A DNA stretch of 5,199 bases from an uncultured bacterium (GTDB taxonomy: Bacteria > Actinomycetota > Coriobacteriia > Coriobacteriales > Coriobacteriaceae). Each line of letters starts with the position of its first letter. The stretch's first letter is position 1. Below the pieces are notes generated by a model, which made no database searches, was not told the origin of the DNA, and saw only the letters and a list, made by a program, of their open reading frames with translations. Positions 1-5,163 of the stretch are shown piece by piece. Location of the stretch: the NCBI GenBank assembly GCA_905215275.1, contig CAJMPE010000134.1, forward strand, positions 1 to 5,199, written 5' to 3'. The position numbers and the translations under genes were made by a program.

Positions 1-1430
1 GCCTGCGCATGGAGCTCGACAGCATGCCGGTCGAGATCGACGCCACCACGCGTCAGCTCACCCAGCTGCAGATCGAGGAGCAGGCGCTCATGAAGGAGAC
101 CGACGACGCCTCCAAGGAGCGTCTGGAGGCCCTGCGCCAGGAGATCGCCGAGGTCCAGGAAAAGCTCAACGTGCAAAAGGCCGGCTGGCTCAACCAAAAG
201 AACGCCATCGACCACGTGCAGGAGCTCAAAGGACAGCTCGACGAGGCCAAGAGCGAAGAGGAGCGTGCGACGCGCAACGGCGACCTGGGCCGTGCGTCCG
301 AGCTGCGCTTCTCCGTGATTCCGGGCCTGCAGCAGCAGATTCAGGATTCCGAGGCCGCGCTCGAGGCACAAAAGCAGCAGGACGGCGAGGGCCTCAACGA
401 ACAGGTGACCTCCGATGAGATCGCCGAGGTCGTGAGCGCCTGGACCGGCGTGCCTGTGTCCAAGATGATGCAGGGCGAGCTCGACAAGTTGAAGGGCCTG
501 GAGGGCGAGCTGCATAAGCGCGTCATCGGTCAGGACGAGGCCGTCTCCGCCGTTGCCGCGGCCGTGCGCCGCAGCCGTGCGGGTCTCTCCGATCCGGACA
601 AGCCCATCGGCAGCTTCTTCTTCCTGGGCCCCACCGGCGTGGGTAAGACCGAGCTCGCCAAGGCGCTTGCCGAGTGCCTGTTCGACGACGAGCGCGCACT
701 CGTGCGTATCGACATGTCCGAGTACATGGAGAAGTTCAGCGTCCAGCGTCTGATCGGGGCGCCCCCGGGATACGTGGGTTACGACGAGGGCGGCCAGCTC
801 ACCGAGGCCGTGCGCCGTCGTCCCTACTCCGTGATCTTGCTCGACGAGATGGAGAAGGCCCATCCGGATGTCTTTAACGTGCTGTTGCAGGTGCTCGACG
901 ACGGCCGTCTGACCGATGGCCAGGGTCGCCAGGTGTCCTTCAAGAACACGATTATCATCATGACGTCTAACGTGGGCTCCAAGGCTATCGCCGAGCTTTC
1001 GGGCAAGGACGAGGAGGAGATGCGCCATCAGGTCGACGCCGCCATGGCTCAGACCTTCCGCCCCGAGTTCCTCAACCGTATCGACGACATCGTGGTGTTC
1101 CATCCGCTCGGCATGGCGCAGATCGAGAAGATCGTCGACATCCAGCTTGCCGACGTCCGCGCGCGTCTGGCCAAGGAGCGCATGACGCTTGCCATCACCC
1201 CGGCGGCCAAGCAGATGCTCGCCGTGGGCGGCCTGGACCCGGTCTTTGGCGCCCGTCCGCTCAAGCGTCTGGTCCAGCGCGAGGTCGTGGACGCCATCGC
1301 CGCCGCCATCATCGACGGCACGGTGCGCGAGGGCGATCAGGTGACGGTCGATGTCGATAAGGACGGCGGCTTTACCGTCGTGTGCGATAACACGCCGGCG
1401 GCCACCTACGAGGTCCCCGATGCCGAGTAG
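1..1430 (+). CDS. clpB: ATP-dependent chaperone ClpB (Hsp100 disaggregase), 5'-truncated
   Basis: This is the C-terminal part of ClpB, a cytoplasmic hexameric AAA+ machine that works with DnaK/DnaJ/GrpE to pull polypeptides out of aggregates. The frame is open from the left edge (Leu-Arg codons precede the Met at base 9), so that Met is internal and the gene starts outside the window. Numbering from that Met: residues about 14-125 are the coiled-coil middle (M) domain typical of ClpB; 174-220 open the second ATPase module with Walker A GPTGVGKT (207-214); pore loop GYVG (254-257); Walker B ILLDE (276-280); sensor-1 Asn321 in MTSNVGS; arginine finger Arg357 in FLNRID; sensor-2 GARP (414-417). 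All catalytic residues are present and no frameshift is seen. The long M domain argues for ClpB over ClpC or ClpA. A short tail (about 460-473) extends past the usual E. coli end. A strong terminator follows. Heat-shock control elements would lie upstream, outside the window. Confidence 0.97.
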   Translation, partial: LRMELDSMPVEIDATTRQLTQLQIEEQALMKETDDASKERLEALRQEIAEVQEKLNVQKAGWLNQKNAIDHVQELKGQLDEAKSEEERATRNGDLGRASELRFSVIPGLQQQIQDSEAALEAQKQQDGEGLNEQVTSDEIAEVVSAWTGVPVSKMMQGELDKLKGLEGELHKRVIGQDEAVSAVAAAVRRSRAGLSDPDKPIGSFFFLGPTGVGKTELAKALAECLFDDERALVRIDMSEYMEKFSVQRLIGAPPGYVGYDEGGQLTEAVRRRPYSVILLDEMEKAHPDVFNVLLQVLDDGRLTDGQGRQVSFKNTIIIMTSNVGSKAIAELSGKDEEEMRHQVDAAMAQTFRPEFLNRIDDIVVFHPLGMAQIEKIVDIQLADVRARLAKERMTLAITPAAKQMLAVGGLDPVFGARPLKRLVQREVVDAIAAAIIDGTVREGDQVTVDVDKDGGFTVVCDNTPAATYEVPDAE

Positions 1431-1475
1431 ATTTTTGGGACATGCCTTAAAATCTGCCAGCCGTTTCTAAACGCC

Positions 1476-1512
1476 AAGGGCGGCGGATCCAATTGGGTCC
1501 GCCGCCCTTTTT
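1476..1512 (+). terminator. Rho-independent terminator after clpB
   Basis: A 12-bp perfect stem (1476-1487 with 1498-1509) is extended by two C-G pairs and one T-G pair around an AATT tetraloop. The 3' arm runs into TTTTT at 1508-1512. It lies 46 bases after the clpB stop codon, so it most likely ends the clpB transcript and separates it from the small gene that follows. Confidence 0.93.
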
Positions 1513-1550
1513 CGTGCGACAATCGATGATGTCGAGCACGATTGCATGGC

Positions 1551-1556
1551 AAGGAG
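1551..1556 (+). promoter_or_regulatory. Ribosome binding site of the small proline-rich gene
   Basis: AAGGAG lies 8 bases before the ATG at 1565. The in-frame ATG at 1559 would be only 2 bases away, and an earlier in-frame ATG at 1493 lies inside the terminator loop. This site therefore decides the start at 1565. Confidence 0.8.
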
Positions 1557-1564
1557 ATATGCAG

Positions 1565-1750
1565 ATGAAAGACGAGAACAAGACGAATGCACCGGCGACC
1601 GATGCCGCACCCAAGCCTGTGCCTAAGCCGGCGCCTAAGCCGCGCGACCCCTACATCCGTGCCGAGAACGAGGACGACGACGGCTACGATCCCTACAGCG
1701 ATCGCCGCCCCGAGCGCGAGCCGATGTTCGAAGCCGACCCGTGGCGCTGA
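1565..1750 (+). CDS. Small acidic proline-rich protein of unknown function (61 aa)
   Basis: I do not recognise a family. The protein has three visible parts: a polar N-terminus (1-14); a Pro-Lys segment at about 15-27 with repeated [VA]PKP units; and a highly charged C-terminal half with EDDDGYDPY at about 36-44 and an ending FEADPWR. There is no signal peptide, membrane helix or cysteine, and it is probably intrinsically disordered and cytoplasmic. The case for it being real is the strong AAGGAG site at ideal spacing, a start just beyond the clpB terminator, and GC-rich codon use like clpB. A weak -10-like GACAAT sits at 1518-1523 without a convincing -35, so the promoter is unsettled. It could bind a protein partner through the Pro-rich stretch, but that is speculation. 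The main alternative is a spurious small frame. Confidence 0.7.
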   Translation: MKDENKTNAPATDAAPKPVPKPAPKPRDPYIRAENEDDDGYDPYSDRRPEREPMFEADPWR

Positions 1751-1773
1751 GTGCCACCCAAAAGGCACCAATA

Positions 1774-1840
1774 AGTTGCGGTGAAATAGGGACTGTTTTG
1801 CGGTTTGACCAGCAAAAACAGTCCCTATTTCACCGCAACT
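1774..1840. repeat. Long palindrome with perfect 26-bp arms
   Basis: Arm 1774-1799 is the exact reverse complement of 1815-1840. Two further G-C pairs can form inside if one A bulges, leaving a small loop near 1802-1811. The arms contain AAATAGGGACTGTTTT and its complement. Transcribed from either side it would fold into a very stable hairpin. No T-run follows directly (the nearest, TTTTT, is at 1851-1855, 10 bases after the stem), so it is not a canonical terminator, although it may still act as a 3'-end or mRNA-stabilising structure for the small gene. Its size and position resemble REP- or MITE-type dispersed intergenic elements, which is inference. Confidence 0.9.
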
Positions 1841-1997
1841 GCGTTAGGGATTTTTCTGCAGGGGGAGGGTAGTCAAAAAAGCCCCGTCCCAAATTGACTG
1901 CCAAATTGGCTGCTCGGGGAGTCGCATTCGAGCTCGGTTGTCCTCTTAGCCACTCGATATCCTTCGGAGCAATAATAGTGAAAAACTTGCTTAAGCG
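1830..1997 (-). pseudogene. Start-less open frame, possible gene remnant or repeat-borne frame
   Basis: On the minus strand a frame stays open for 55 codons, from just after a TAA (1998-2000) down to a TGA at 1830-1832 inside the palindrome. It has no ATG or GTG. It reads through pieces such as FFTIIAPKDIEWLRGQPSS, then NLAVNLGRGFFDYPPP, and ends SLTQLR. The composition looks protein-like, but there is no start codon, no ribosome binding site and no domain I can name. It may be the tail of a degraded gene, or simply an open frame within a dispersed repeat that can add this tail to proteins where it lands. It is not proposed as an expressed gene here. Confidence 0.35.
1889..1912. repeat. 12-bp tandem direct repeat
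   Basis: CCAAATTGACTG (1889-1900) is followed immediately by CCAAATTGGCTG (1901-1912), an 11 of 12 match. The pair is enclosed by CCCCG (1882-1886) and CGGGG (1915-1919), and AAAAAA lies at 1875-1880. On the minus strand this reads as a 5-bp stem with a 28-base loop followed by TTTTTT, too poor to call a terminator. The repeat sits inside the start-less minus-strand frame. Confidence 0.7.
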
Positions 1998-2006
1998 TTA
2001 ATCAAG
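1986..2006 (+). promoter_or_regulatory. Candidate operator site 1 (CTTGCT-N6-TTAATCAAG)
   Basis: This 21-base unit begins CTTGCT and ends TTAATCAAG, and its CTTG/CAAG ends are themselves inverted. The same ends with a different 6-base centre recur at 2018-2038, exactly 32 bp away (about three helical turns). Shared ends with a diverged centre are the usual look of a protein-binding site. The bound protein is unknown. Confidence 0.5.
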
Positions 2007-2017
2007 CTACACACAAT

Positions 2018-2038
2018 CTTGCTCTCTAATTAATCAAG
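2018..2038 (+). promoter_or_regulatory. Candidate operator site 2 (CTTGCT-N6-TTAATCAAG)
   Basis: This is the second copy of the 21-base unit, with outer blocks identical to site 1 (15 of 21 bases overall). It lies just upstream of the TATAAT box and covers the place where the -35 element should be. Together with site 3 it also forms a long inverted repeat. Confidence 0.55.
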
Positions 2039-2044
2039 AATCAG

Positions 2045-2050
2045 TATAAT
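2045..2050 (+). promoter_or_regulatory. -10 box of the ATPase gene promoter
   Basis: A perfect TATAAT in an AT-rich stretch puts the transcription start near 2057 and gives a leader of roughly 25 bases. No good -35 is present at 16-18 bp (the 17-bp position reads CTCTCT); TTGCTC at 2019-2024 is 20 bp away. The missing -35 suggests a weak or activator-dependent promoter. Confidence 0.6.
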
Positions 2051-2071
2051 TTTGATTAGCTAGAGAGCAAG
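2051..2071 (-). promoter_or_regulatory. Candidate operator site 3, inverted copy
   Basis: Read on the minus strand this is CTTGCT-N6-CTAATCAAA, a near copy of sites 1 and 2 in opposite orientation. It lies just downstream of the TATAAT box and over the expected transcription start. Sites 2 and 3 thus bracket the -10 element, an arrangement suited to repression of the ATPase gene. Confidence 0.5.
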
Positions 2072-2074
2072 ATT

Positions 2075-2078
2075 GGAG
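2075..2078 (+). promoter_or_regulatory. Ribosome binding site of the ATPase gene
   Basis: GGAG in the context TTGGAGAATC lies 4 bases before the ATG at 2083. Its first base is the last base of the inverted repeat, so folding of a read-through transcript could hinder access. Confidence 0.65.
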
Positions 2079-2082
2079 AATC

Positions 2083-3435
2083 ATGGCATTCAACGACTTG
2101 ATCGCCCAGAAAATAAAGGACTTTGAACAGCAGGGGGTTCCGCAGGTCTTTGAGCGAGACCTTGATCTGGGAAACCCACAGGAGCCAAAGCGCGACAACA
2201 TCGTAAATGTGGTTGTGGGGGCCCGCCGTTGTGGAAAGACGTATCGCCTGTATCAGGAGATGCAGCGGCTTCAGGGCCGGGGCGTCGAGCTTGACCGGAT
2301 GCTTTACTTTAATTTTGAGGACGAGCGCTTGCGCCCGTATGAGCCATCGCTGCTGGCGGACGTGCTTGACACGTTCTATGCGCTGCATCCTGCTGCTCGA
2401 ACCGAGGGCGCTTACATTTTCTTTGACGAGATCCAGGAAATTCCCGAATGGGGTGCGTTTCTGCGGCGTGTAGTCGATACGGAGAAAGCGACCGTCTATG
2501 TGACGGGATCTTCTTCTAAGATGCTGTCCTCAGAACTTAAGAGCGAGTTCAGGGGTCGTTCTCTTATACGAGAGCTTTTTCCGTTGAGTTTTTCGGAATA
2601 CGTTCGGCATAAGACGGGGAGCGTTTTCGAGCCAGATGCGACCTTTTCCCCAAGCGATGCAGCGCTGCTTCGACATCATCTGATCGGATATCTTGAACGA
2701 GGGGGATTCATCGCGACGCTTGAGCAGACGCCCGCAGACGCGATTCAGCTGCTACAGGAATATGCTTCGCGAACGGTCGCTATGGACGTCATTGAGCGTT
2801 ACGACGTCAAGAACCCTCGCTTGGCATCGCTGTTCTTGACGCGGTGTATGGCATCTTCGGGACGAGAGCTGTCAGTGAACAAAGTGTACAACGAGTTCAA
2901 GAGCAGACAGATACCCGTCAGTCGTAATTCGCTCAGCGATTTACTTGAGTATTATGAGGATGCCTACCTGTTATTTTCTGTGCCGGAGTTCACGCGTTCA
3001 TTGGCAAATAACATGCGGTCTGCGTCTAAGGTCTACGCTGTCGACCCTGCGATGTTTGGAGCATTCTCTCCCGCATCAGCATTGGATCAGGGCCAGAGGC
3101 TCGAGACCGCAGTGTTCAATGCGCTAAGAAGAAGGACTCCCGCGGTGAGGACCGGCTCGGTCTGCCGCCTGCTGATCAAAGAGAAGAGCAAAAGCCATGA
3201 GGTGGACTTTGTGGCTGGGGACGCACTTCTCATGCGGGCTTACAGCCTGATTCAGGTGAGTGTGGATATGGCAAGTGAGAAAACGCGCGAGCGCGAAATT
3301 GCCGCGCTTGATGCCTCGATGGCCCAGTTCGATCTTGGCGAGTCGACAATCGTTACCATGGATGAGCAGGCCGATATTCCATGCGAGCACGGTGCGGTAC
3401 ACGTTGTGCCCGCATGGAAGTGGCTCCTTGCCTAA
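2083..3435 (+). CDS. P-loop ATPase of the AAA_14 / DUF4143 family (450 aa)
   Basis: The layout is that of the common bacterial and archaeal ATPases with an N-terminal AAA_14 domain and a C-terminal DUF4143 domain, usually 380-460 aa; the biological role of the family is poorly known. Visible features: Walker A GARRCGKT (46-53, Lys52); Walker B YIFFDEIQEI (111-120, Asp115 and Glu116); sensor-1-like TGSSSKML (141-148); FRGRS (156-160), where family members carry conserved arginines; then the typical ELFPLSFSEY (164-173). The C-terminal region (about 220-450) contains HEVDFV (372-377) and IQVSV (390-394), placed like the D and ExK strands of a PD-(D/E)xK nuclease fold, but the ExK position reads Q-V-S, so nuclease activity is doubtful. 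It is probably cytosolic, with no signal peptide or membrane helix. The start is supported by GGAG at 2075. It seems to stand alone, convergent with the next gene. Its codons are visibly less GC-biased than clpB and it has an AT-rich promoter, consistent with acquisition. Confidence 0.88.
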   Translation: MAFNDLIAQKIKDFEQQGVPQVFERDLDLGNPQEPKRDNIVNVVVGARRCGKTYRLYQEMQRLQGRGVELDRMLYFNFEDERLRPYEPSLLADVLDTFYALHPAARTEGAYIFFDEIQEIPEWGAFLRRVVDTEKATVYVTGSSSKMLSSELKSEFRGRSLIRELFPLSFSEYVRHKTGSVFEPDATFSPSDAALLRHHLIGYLERGGFIATLEQTPADAIQLLQEYASRTVAMDVIERYDVKNPRLASLFLTRCMASSGRELSVNKVYNEFKSRQIPVSRNSLSDLLEYYEDAYLLFSVPEFTRSLANNMRSASKVYAVDPAMFGAFSPASALDQGQRLETAVFNALRRRTPAVRTGSVCRLLIKEKSKSHEVDFVAGDALLMRAYSLIQVSVDMASEKTREREIAALDASMAQFDLGESTIVTMDEQADIPCEHGAVHVVPAWKWLLA

Positions 3436-3451
3436 TCATCTACGGATCTGT

Positions 3452-3473
3452 GGGGCCAGGACCTCCTGGCCCC
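3452..3473 (+). terminator. GC-rich hairpin in the convergent gap, probable weak terminator
   Basis: GGGGCCAGG (3452-3460) and CCTGGCCCC (3465-3473) form a perfect 9-bp stem with an ACCT loop, 16 bases after the ATPase stop codon. The + strand continues TTCATC, a poor T-run, and the minus side has none. It may end transcription from both sides weakly, or protect 3' ends. No better terminator is visible between the two convergent stop codons. Confidence 0.5.
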
Positions 3474-3508
3474 TTCATCACGGTTGGGGAGCACCATGAT
3501 GCGCCCGG

Positions 3509-5002
3509 CTAGTCCTGGGCTTTGATGCTCGGCATCAGAATCTGGGCGAGGTAGTCGCATTCGAGCTTGGTGGCAGCGTCGGCCTTGCCGTCTTTACCGA
3601 CCAGGTCGTTTTTGATCTGGCTGTATGTGTAGCGGTTGCCGGTCGTGAGCTCGACAAGCTCAATCGCCGTATCCATGGGGTAGGTCGACACGGGGTCCTG
3701 CGTGCGTCCATTAACGGTTTGCGGAATCACGTACGGATAGACAGGACCGCTCGCATAGACGGTGTAGCCGTTACCTAGGCTGACCGTGCCCAAAACCGTA
3801 TCGCCGTCGTCGGGCGTAAAGGTCTCGCCGTCGCGCACCGCGACGAGCGTCACGAGCGGTGTGTTGGTGTCGCCGTCCAGATAAATGCACAGCGTACTGC
3901 CGTTTTGCCAGGTGGCGACCTTGCCATACCACTCAACCGGAATATCGAGCTGATACAGGTCCGTCGCCTTGTGTCGAGCGTCGGCATCGCGGGCGGACTG
4001 TGCCTCGCTTGCGCTTACGGCGTTGACGGCGGCATCGCGGCGCGTAATTGCCGCCTGCTGGAGTATCTTTGCCGCGGCGGCAGAGCTCGCGCCGCCTTCC
4101 TCGGCATACTTGGCGGCGGCATCGATCTGGTCGTCAGTCACCGTGTCGGCCGAAGGCACCTTGAGCTTAAAGGTGGCCTGGGCACTCAAATCCTGCCCAT
4201 CGCTCTTAATGGTGACCTGCGCCTTGGTGGTCGGGACAGTGTAGATGGTGCCGTCTTCCGCGATGGGGGATCCAGCAATGGAGAGCGTGTAATCGCCGGG
4301 CAGCAGCTTAATGCCGCGACCATGCTCGTCAACGTAGAGCGTTTCGCTCACGGAAGAACCGTCGGAATCCTGCCCGCTCACCTGTACGGGAATCTTGGAG
4401 CCAGTTGAGCAGTCGAGGCCCGCGGCATGCACGCCAATCTGCACCGACATCATCGTGTGCGCACTGGCGGCGACAGCGGCAGCCTGCTCTTGCTGGTATC
4501 CGTTCCAAGCCGCATAGCCCGCGCCGCCGGCGACGAGCGCGACGGCCACAACGCCGGCAACCATCAGGTTGCGGCGCTTGGGCGGCATCTTACGATGACG
4601 AACCTCGGCTTCGCGTGCCGAAGGGACGGACGGTAGGGGAATATCGCCCATGGCGATGGTCTCGTCCACGGCAGGCGCGGAGCCTAAGCCGGGGAGCTCG
4701 CGGGTGAGCGAGTCGTCGGCAGGCAAGCTGCGAAGCAGGATGGTCTCTTCTCCCGAGTCGGATTCCGGCTGGTCGTCGTCCTTGCTATCGTCCTCTTCGG
4801 CTTCGGCTTCGGCTTCGTCAGGAGCGTCTTTGGCGTCGCTGTCTTTGTCTTCGGTGTCTTCGCGTGCCTCGTCCTGCGCGTCGACGGCCGAATCGCTAAA
4901 CGAGAGCTCGTCTAGCGCGATCTGGTCTAGGCTCTCCAGGGCCTCGGCACACGCTTCTGCATCTTGGGCCGCATCCTCTTGGCCCATCGTCTCATCTTTC
5001 AT
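3509..5002 (-). CDS. Single-pass membrane protein with acidic N-terminus and extracytoplasmic C-terminal domains, unknown function (497 aa)
   Basis: I do not recognise a named family. From the chosen start: residues 1-33 are polar; about 34-86 are very rich in Asp, Glu, Ser and Ala; two similar motifs follow, EETILLRSLP (85-94) and DETIAMGDIPLP (113-124); then the basic stretch RHRKMPPKRR (135-144) directly before one hydrophobic helix (about 145-166). The positive-inside rule places the acidic part in the cytoplasm. The outside part has a beta-rich region (about 184-285, with LPGDYTLSI), an Ala-rich helical linker (about 292-345) and a C-terminal domain beginning near IPVEWYGKV (354-362). 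The frame extends upstream to 5113, but that Met lies inside the likely promoter; the ATG at 5002 follows GGGGGA and is preferred. ATG 4987 is a weaker alternative. A role in envelope sensing or cell-wall binding is possible but not shown. Confidence 0.85.
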   Translation of the reverse strand: MKDETMGQEDAAQDAEACAEALESLDQIALDELSFSDSAVDAQDEAREDTEDKDSDAKDAPDEAEAEAEEDDSKDDDQPESDSGEETILLRSLPADDSLTRELPGLGSAPAVDETIAMGDIPLPSVPSAREAEVRHRKMPPKRRNLMVAGVVAVALVAGGAGYAAWNGYQQEQAAAVAASAHTMMSVQIGVHAAGLDCSTGSKIPVQVSGQDSDGSSVSETLYVDEHGRGIKLLPGDYTLSIAGSPIAEDGTIYTVPTTKAQVTIKSDGQDLSAQATFKLKVPSADTVTDDQIDAAAKYAEEGGASSAAAAKILQQAAITRRDAAVNAVSASEAQSARDADARHKATDLYQLDIPVEWYGKVATWQNGSTLCIYLDGDTNTPLVTLVAVRDGETFTPDDGDTVLGTVSLGNGYTVYASGPVYPYVIPQTVNGRTQDPVSTYPMDTAIELVELTTGNRYTYSQIKNDLVGKDGKADAATKLECDYLAQILMPSIKAQD

Positions 5003-5005
5003 ATA

Positions 5006-5011
5006 TCCCCC
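5006..5011 (-). promoter_or_regulatory. Ribosome binding site of the membrane protein gene
   Basis: On the minus strand GGGGGA stands 3 bases before the ATG at 5002 (sequence GGGGGATATATG). The spacing is short but the site is purine-rich. It supports a start 37 codons downstream of the longest possible frame. Confidence 0.6.
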
Positions 5012-5050
5012 AAGCTCAATATCGGGACAACACTGTACCCAAAAACGGGA

Positions 5051-5060
5051 CCCTATAGGG
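5051..5060. repeat. 10-bp perfect palindrome in the leader
   Basis: CCCTATAGGG is a perfect even-centred palindrome between the predicted transcription start and the ribosome binding site of the membrane protein gene. It could be a protein-binding site or chance; nothing else in the sequence decides. Confidence 0.4.
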
Positions 5061-5068
5061 CCGCCGCA

Positions 5069-5081
5069 GGATTTGAAATCC
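5069..5081. promoter_or_regulatory. 13-bp palindrome at the transcription start, possible operator
   Basis: GGATTT-G-AAATCC is a perfect inverted repeat with a single central base. It lies 3 bases downstream of the predicted -10 box of the membrane protein gene, on the expected start site, which is a typical repressor position. It could also form a small hairpin-like element in the leader, though its one-base centre makes RNA folding unlikely. Confidence 0.4.
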
Positions 5082-5084
5082 GAT

Positions 5085-5113
5085 TTTATATATGCGCGTG
5101 TTTTTGAATGCAA
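5085..5113 (-). promoter_or_regulatory. Probable promoter of the membrane protein gene
   Basis: On the minus strand TTGCAT (5113-5108) and TATAAA (5090-5085) are separated by 17 bp. The -10 is 5 of 6 to consensus and the -35 shares TTG. Transcription would start near 5078, giving a leader of about 75 bases that contains the CCCTATAGGG palindrome. An overlapping TATATA with a 15-bp spacer is a less likely alternative. Confidence 0.5.
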
Positions 5114-5121
5114 GCGGGATG

Positions 5122-5163
5122 AAAAAAGCCCCCGGAAAGCGAGCGAAACGCTTTCCGGGGGCT
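5122..5163 (-). terminator. Rho-independent terminator of an off-window minus-strand transcript
   Basis: A 15-bp perfect stem (5127-5141 with 5149-5163), containing GGAAAGCG and CGCTTTCC, encloses a 7-base loop. On the minus strand it runs into TTTTTT (5127-5122), and the plus side has no T-run, so it serves a unit coming from beyond the right edge. It sits just upstream of the membrane protein promoter and insulates that gene. The 36 bases at 5164-5199 show no gene I can support. Confidence 0.92.

Larger units (their letters stand above)
2014..2075. repeat. Inverted repeat around the ATPase-gene promoter
   Basis: Bases 2014-2028 and 2061-2075 are perfect 15-bp inverted arms. After a two-base mismatch on each side, TAATCAA (2031-2037) pairs with TTGATTA (2052-2058), giving 22 paired positions out of 24. 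The 14-base centre (2038-2051) contains TATAAT. A transcript starting at this promoter would contain only the right arm, whereas a read-through transcript could fold the whole hairpin up to the first base of the GGAG ribosome binding site. Confidence 0.85.
1751..2082. other. 332-base intergenic region without a convincing gene
   Basis: From left to right it holds: a weak 5-bp hairpin right after the small gene's stop (1751-1768); a 67-bp palindrome (1774-1840); a stretch with a minus-strand open frame lacking a start (1830-1997), inside which is a 12-bp tandem repeat (1889-1912); and an AT-rich promoter region (about 1981-2082) feeding the ATPase gene. The change from GC-rich to AT-rich sequence near 1965-1980 is plain to the eye and may mark a junction. 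Confidence 0.75.

Noticed and set aside
1518..1523. GACAAT as a -10 box for the small gene
   Set aside because: It matches TATAAT at only four positions and has no acceptable -35 at normal spacing, so it was not listed as a promoter.
1406..1771. A 121-codon minus-strand frame across the clpB end, terminator and small gene
   Set aside because: It runs through the strong clpB terminator and is opposite the small gene with the better start signals; it looks like a shadow frame.
1875..1919. Minus-strand terminator formed by CCCCG/CGGGG with a following T-run
   Set aside because: The stem is only 5 bp with a 28-base loop, and no minus-strand gene ends there.
3905..4408. A 167-codon open frame on the + strand opposite the membrane protein gene
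   Set aside because: It is antisense to a well-supported gene, has no ribosome binding site that I can see, and has a composition typical of a GC-rich shadow frame.
5003..5113. N-terminal extension of the membrane protein to an ATG at 5113
   Set aside because: The extension (with SCGGPIGSRFWVQCC) covers the likely promoter and leader, and the ATG at 5002 has the purine-rich ribosome binding site.
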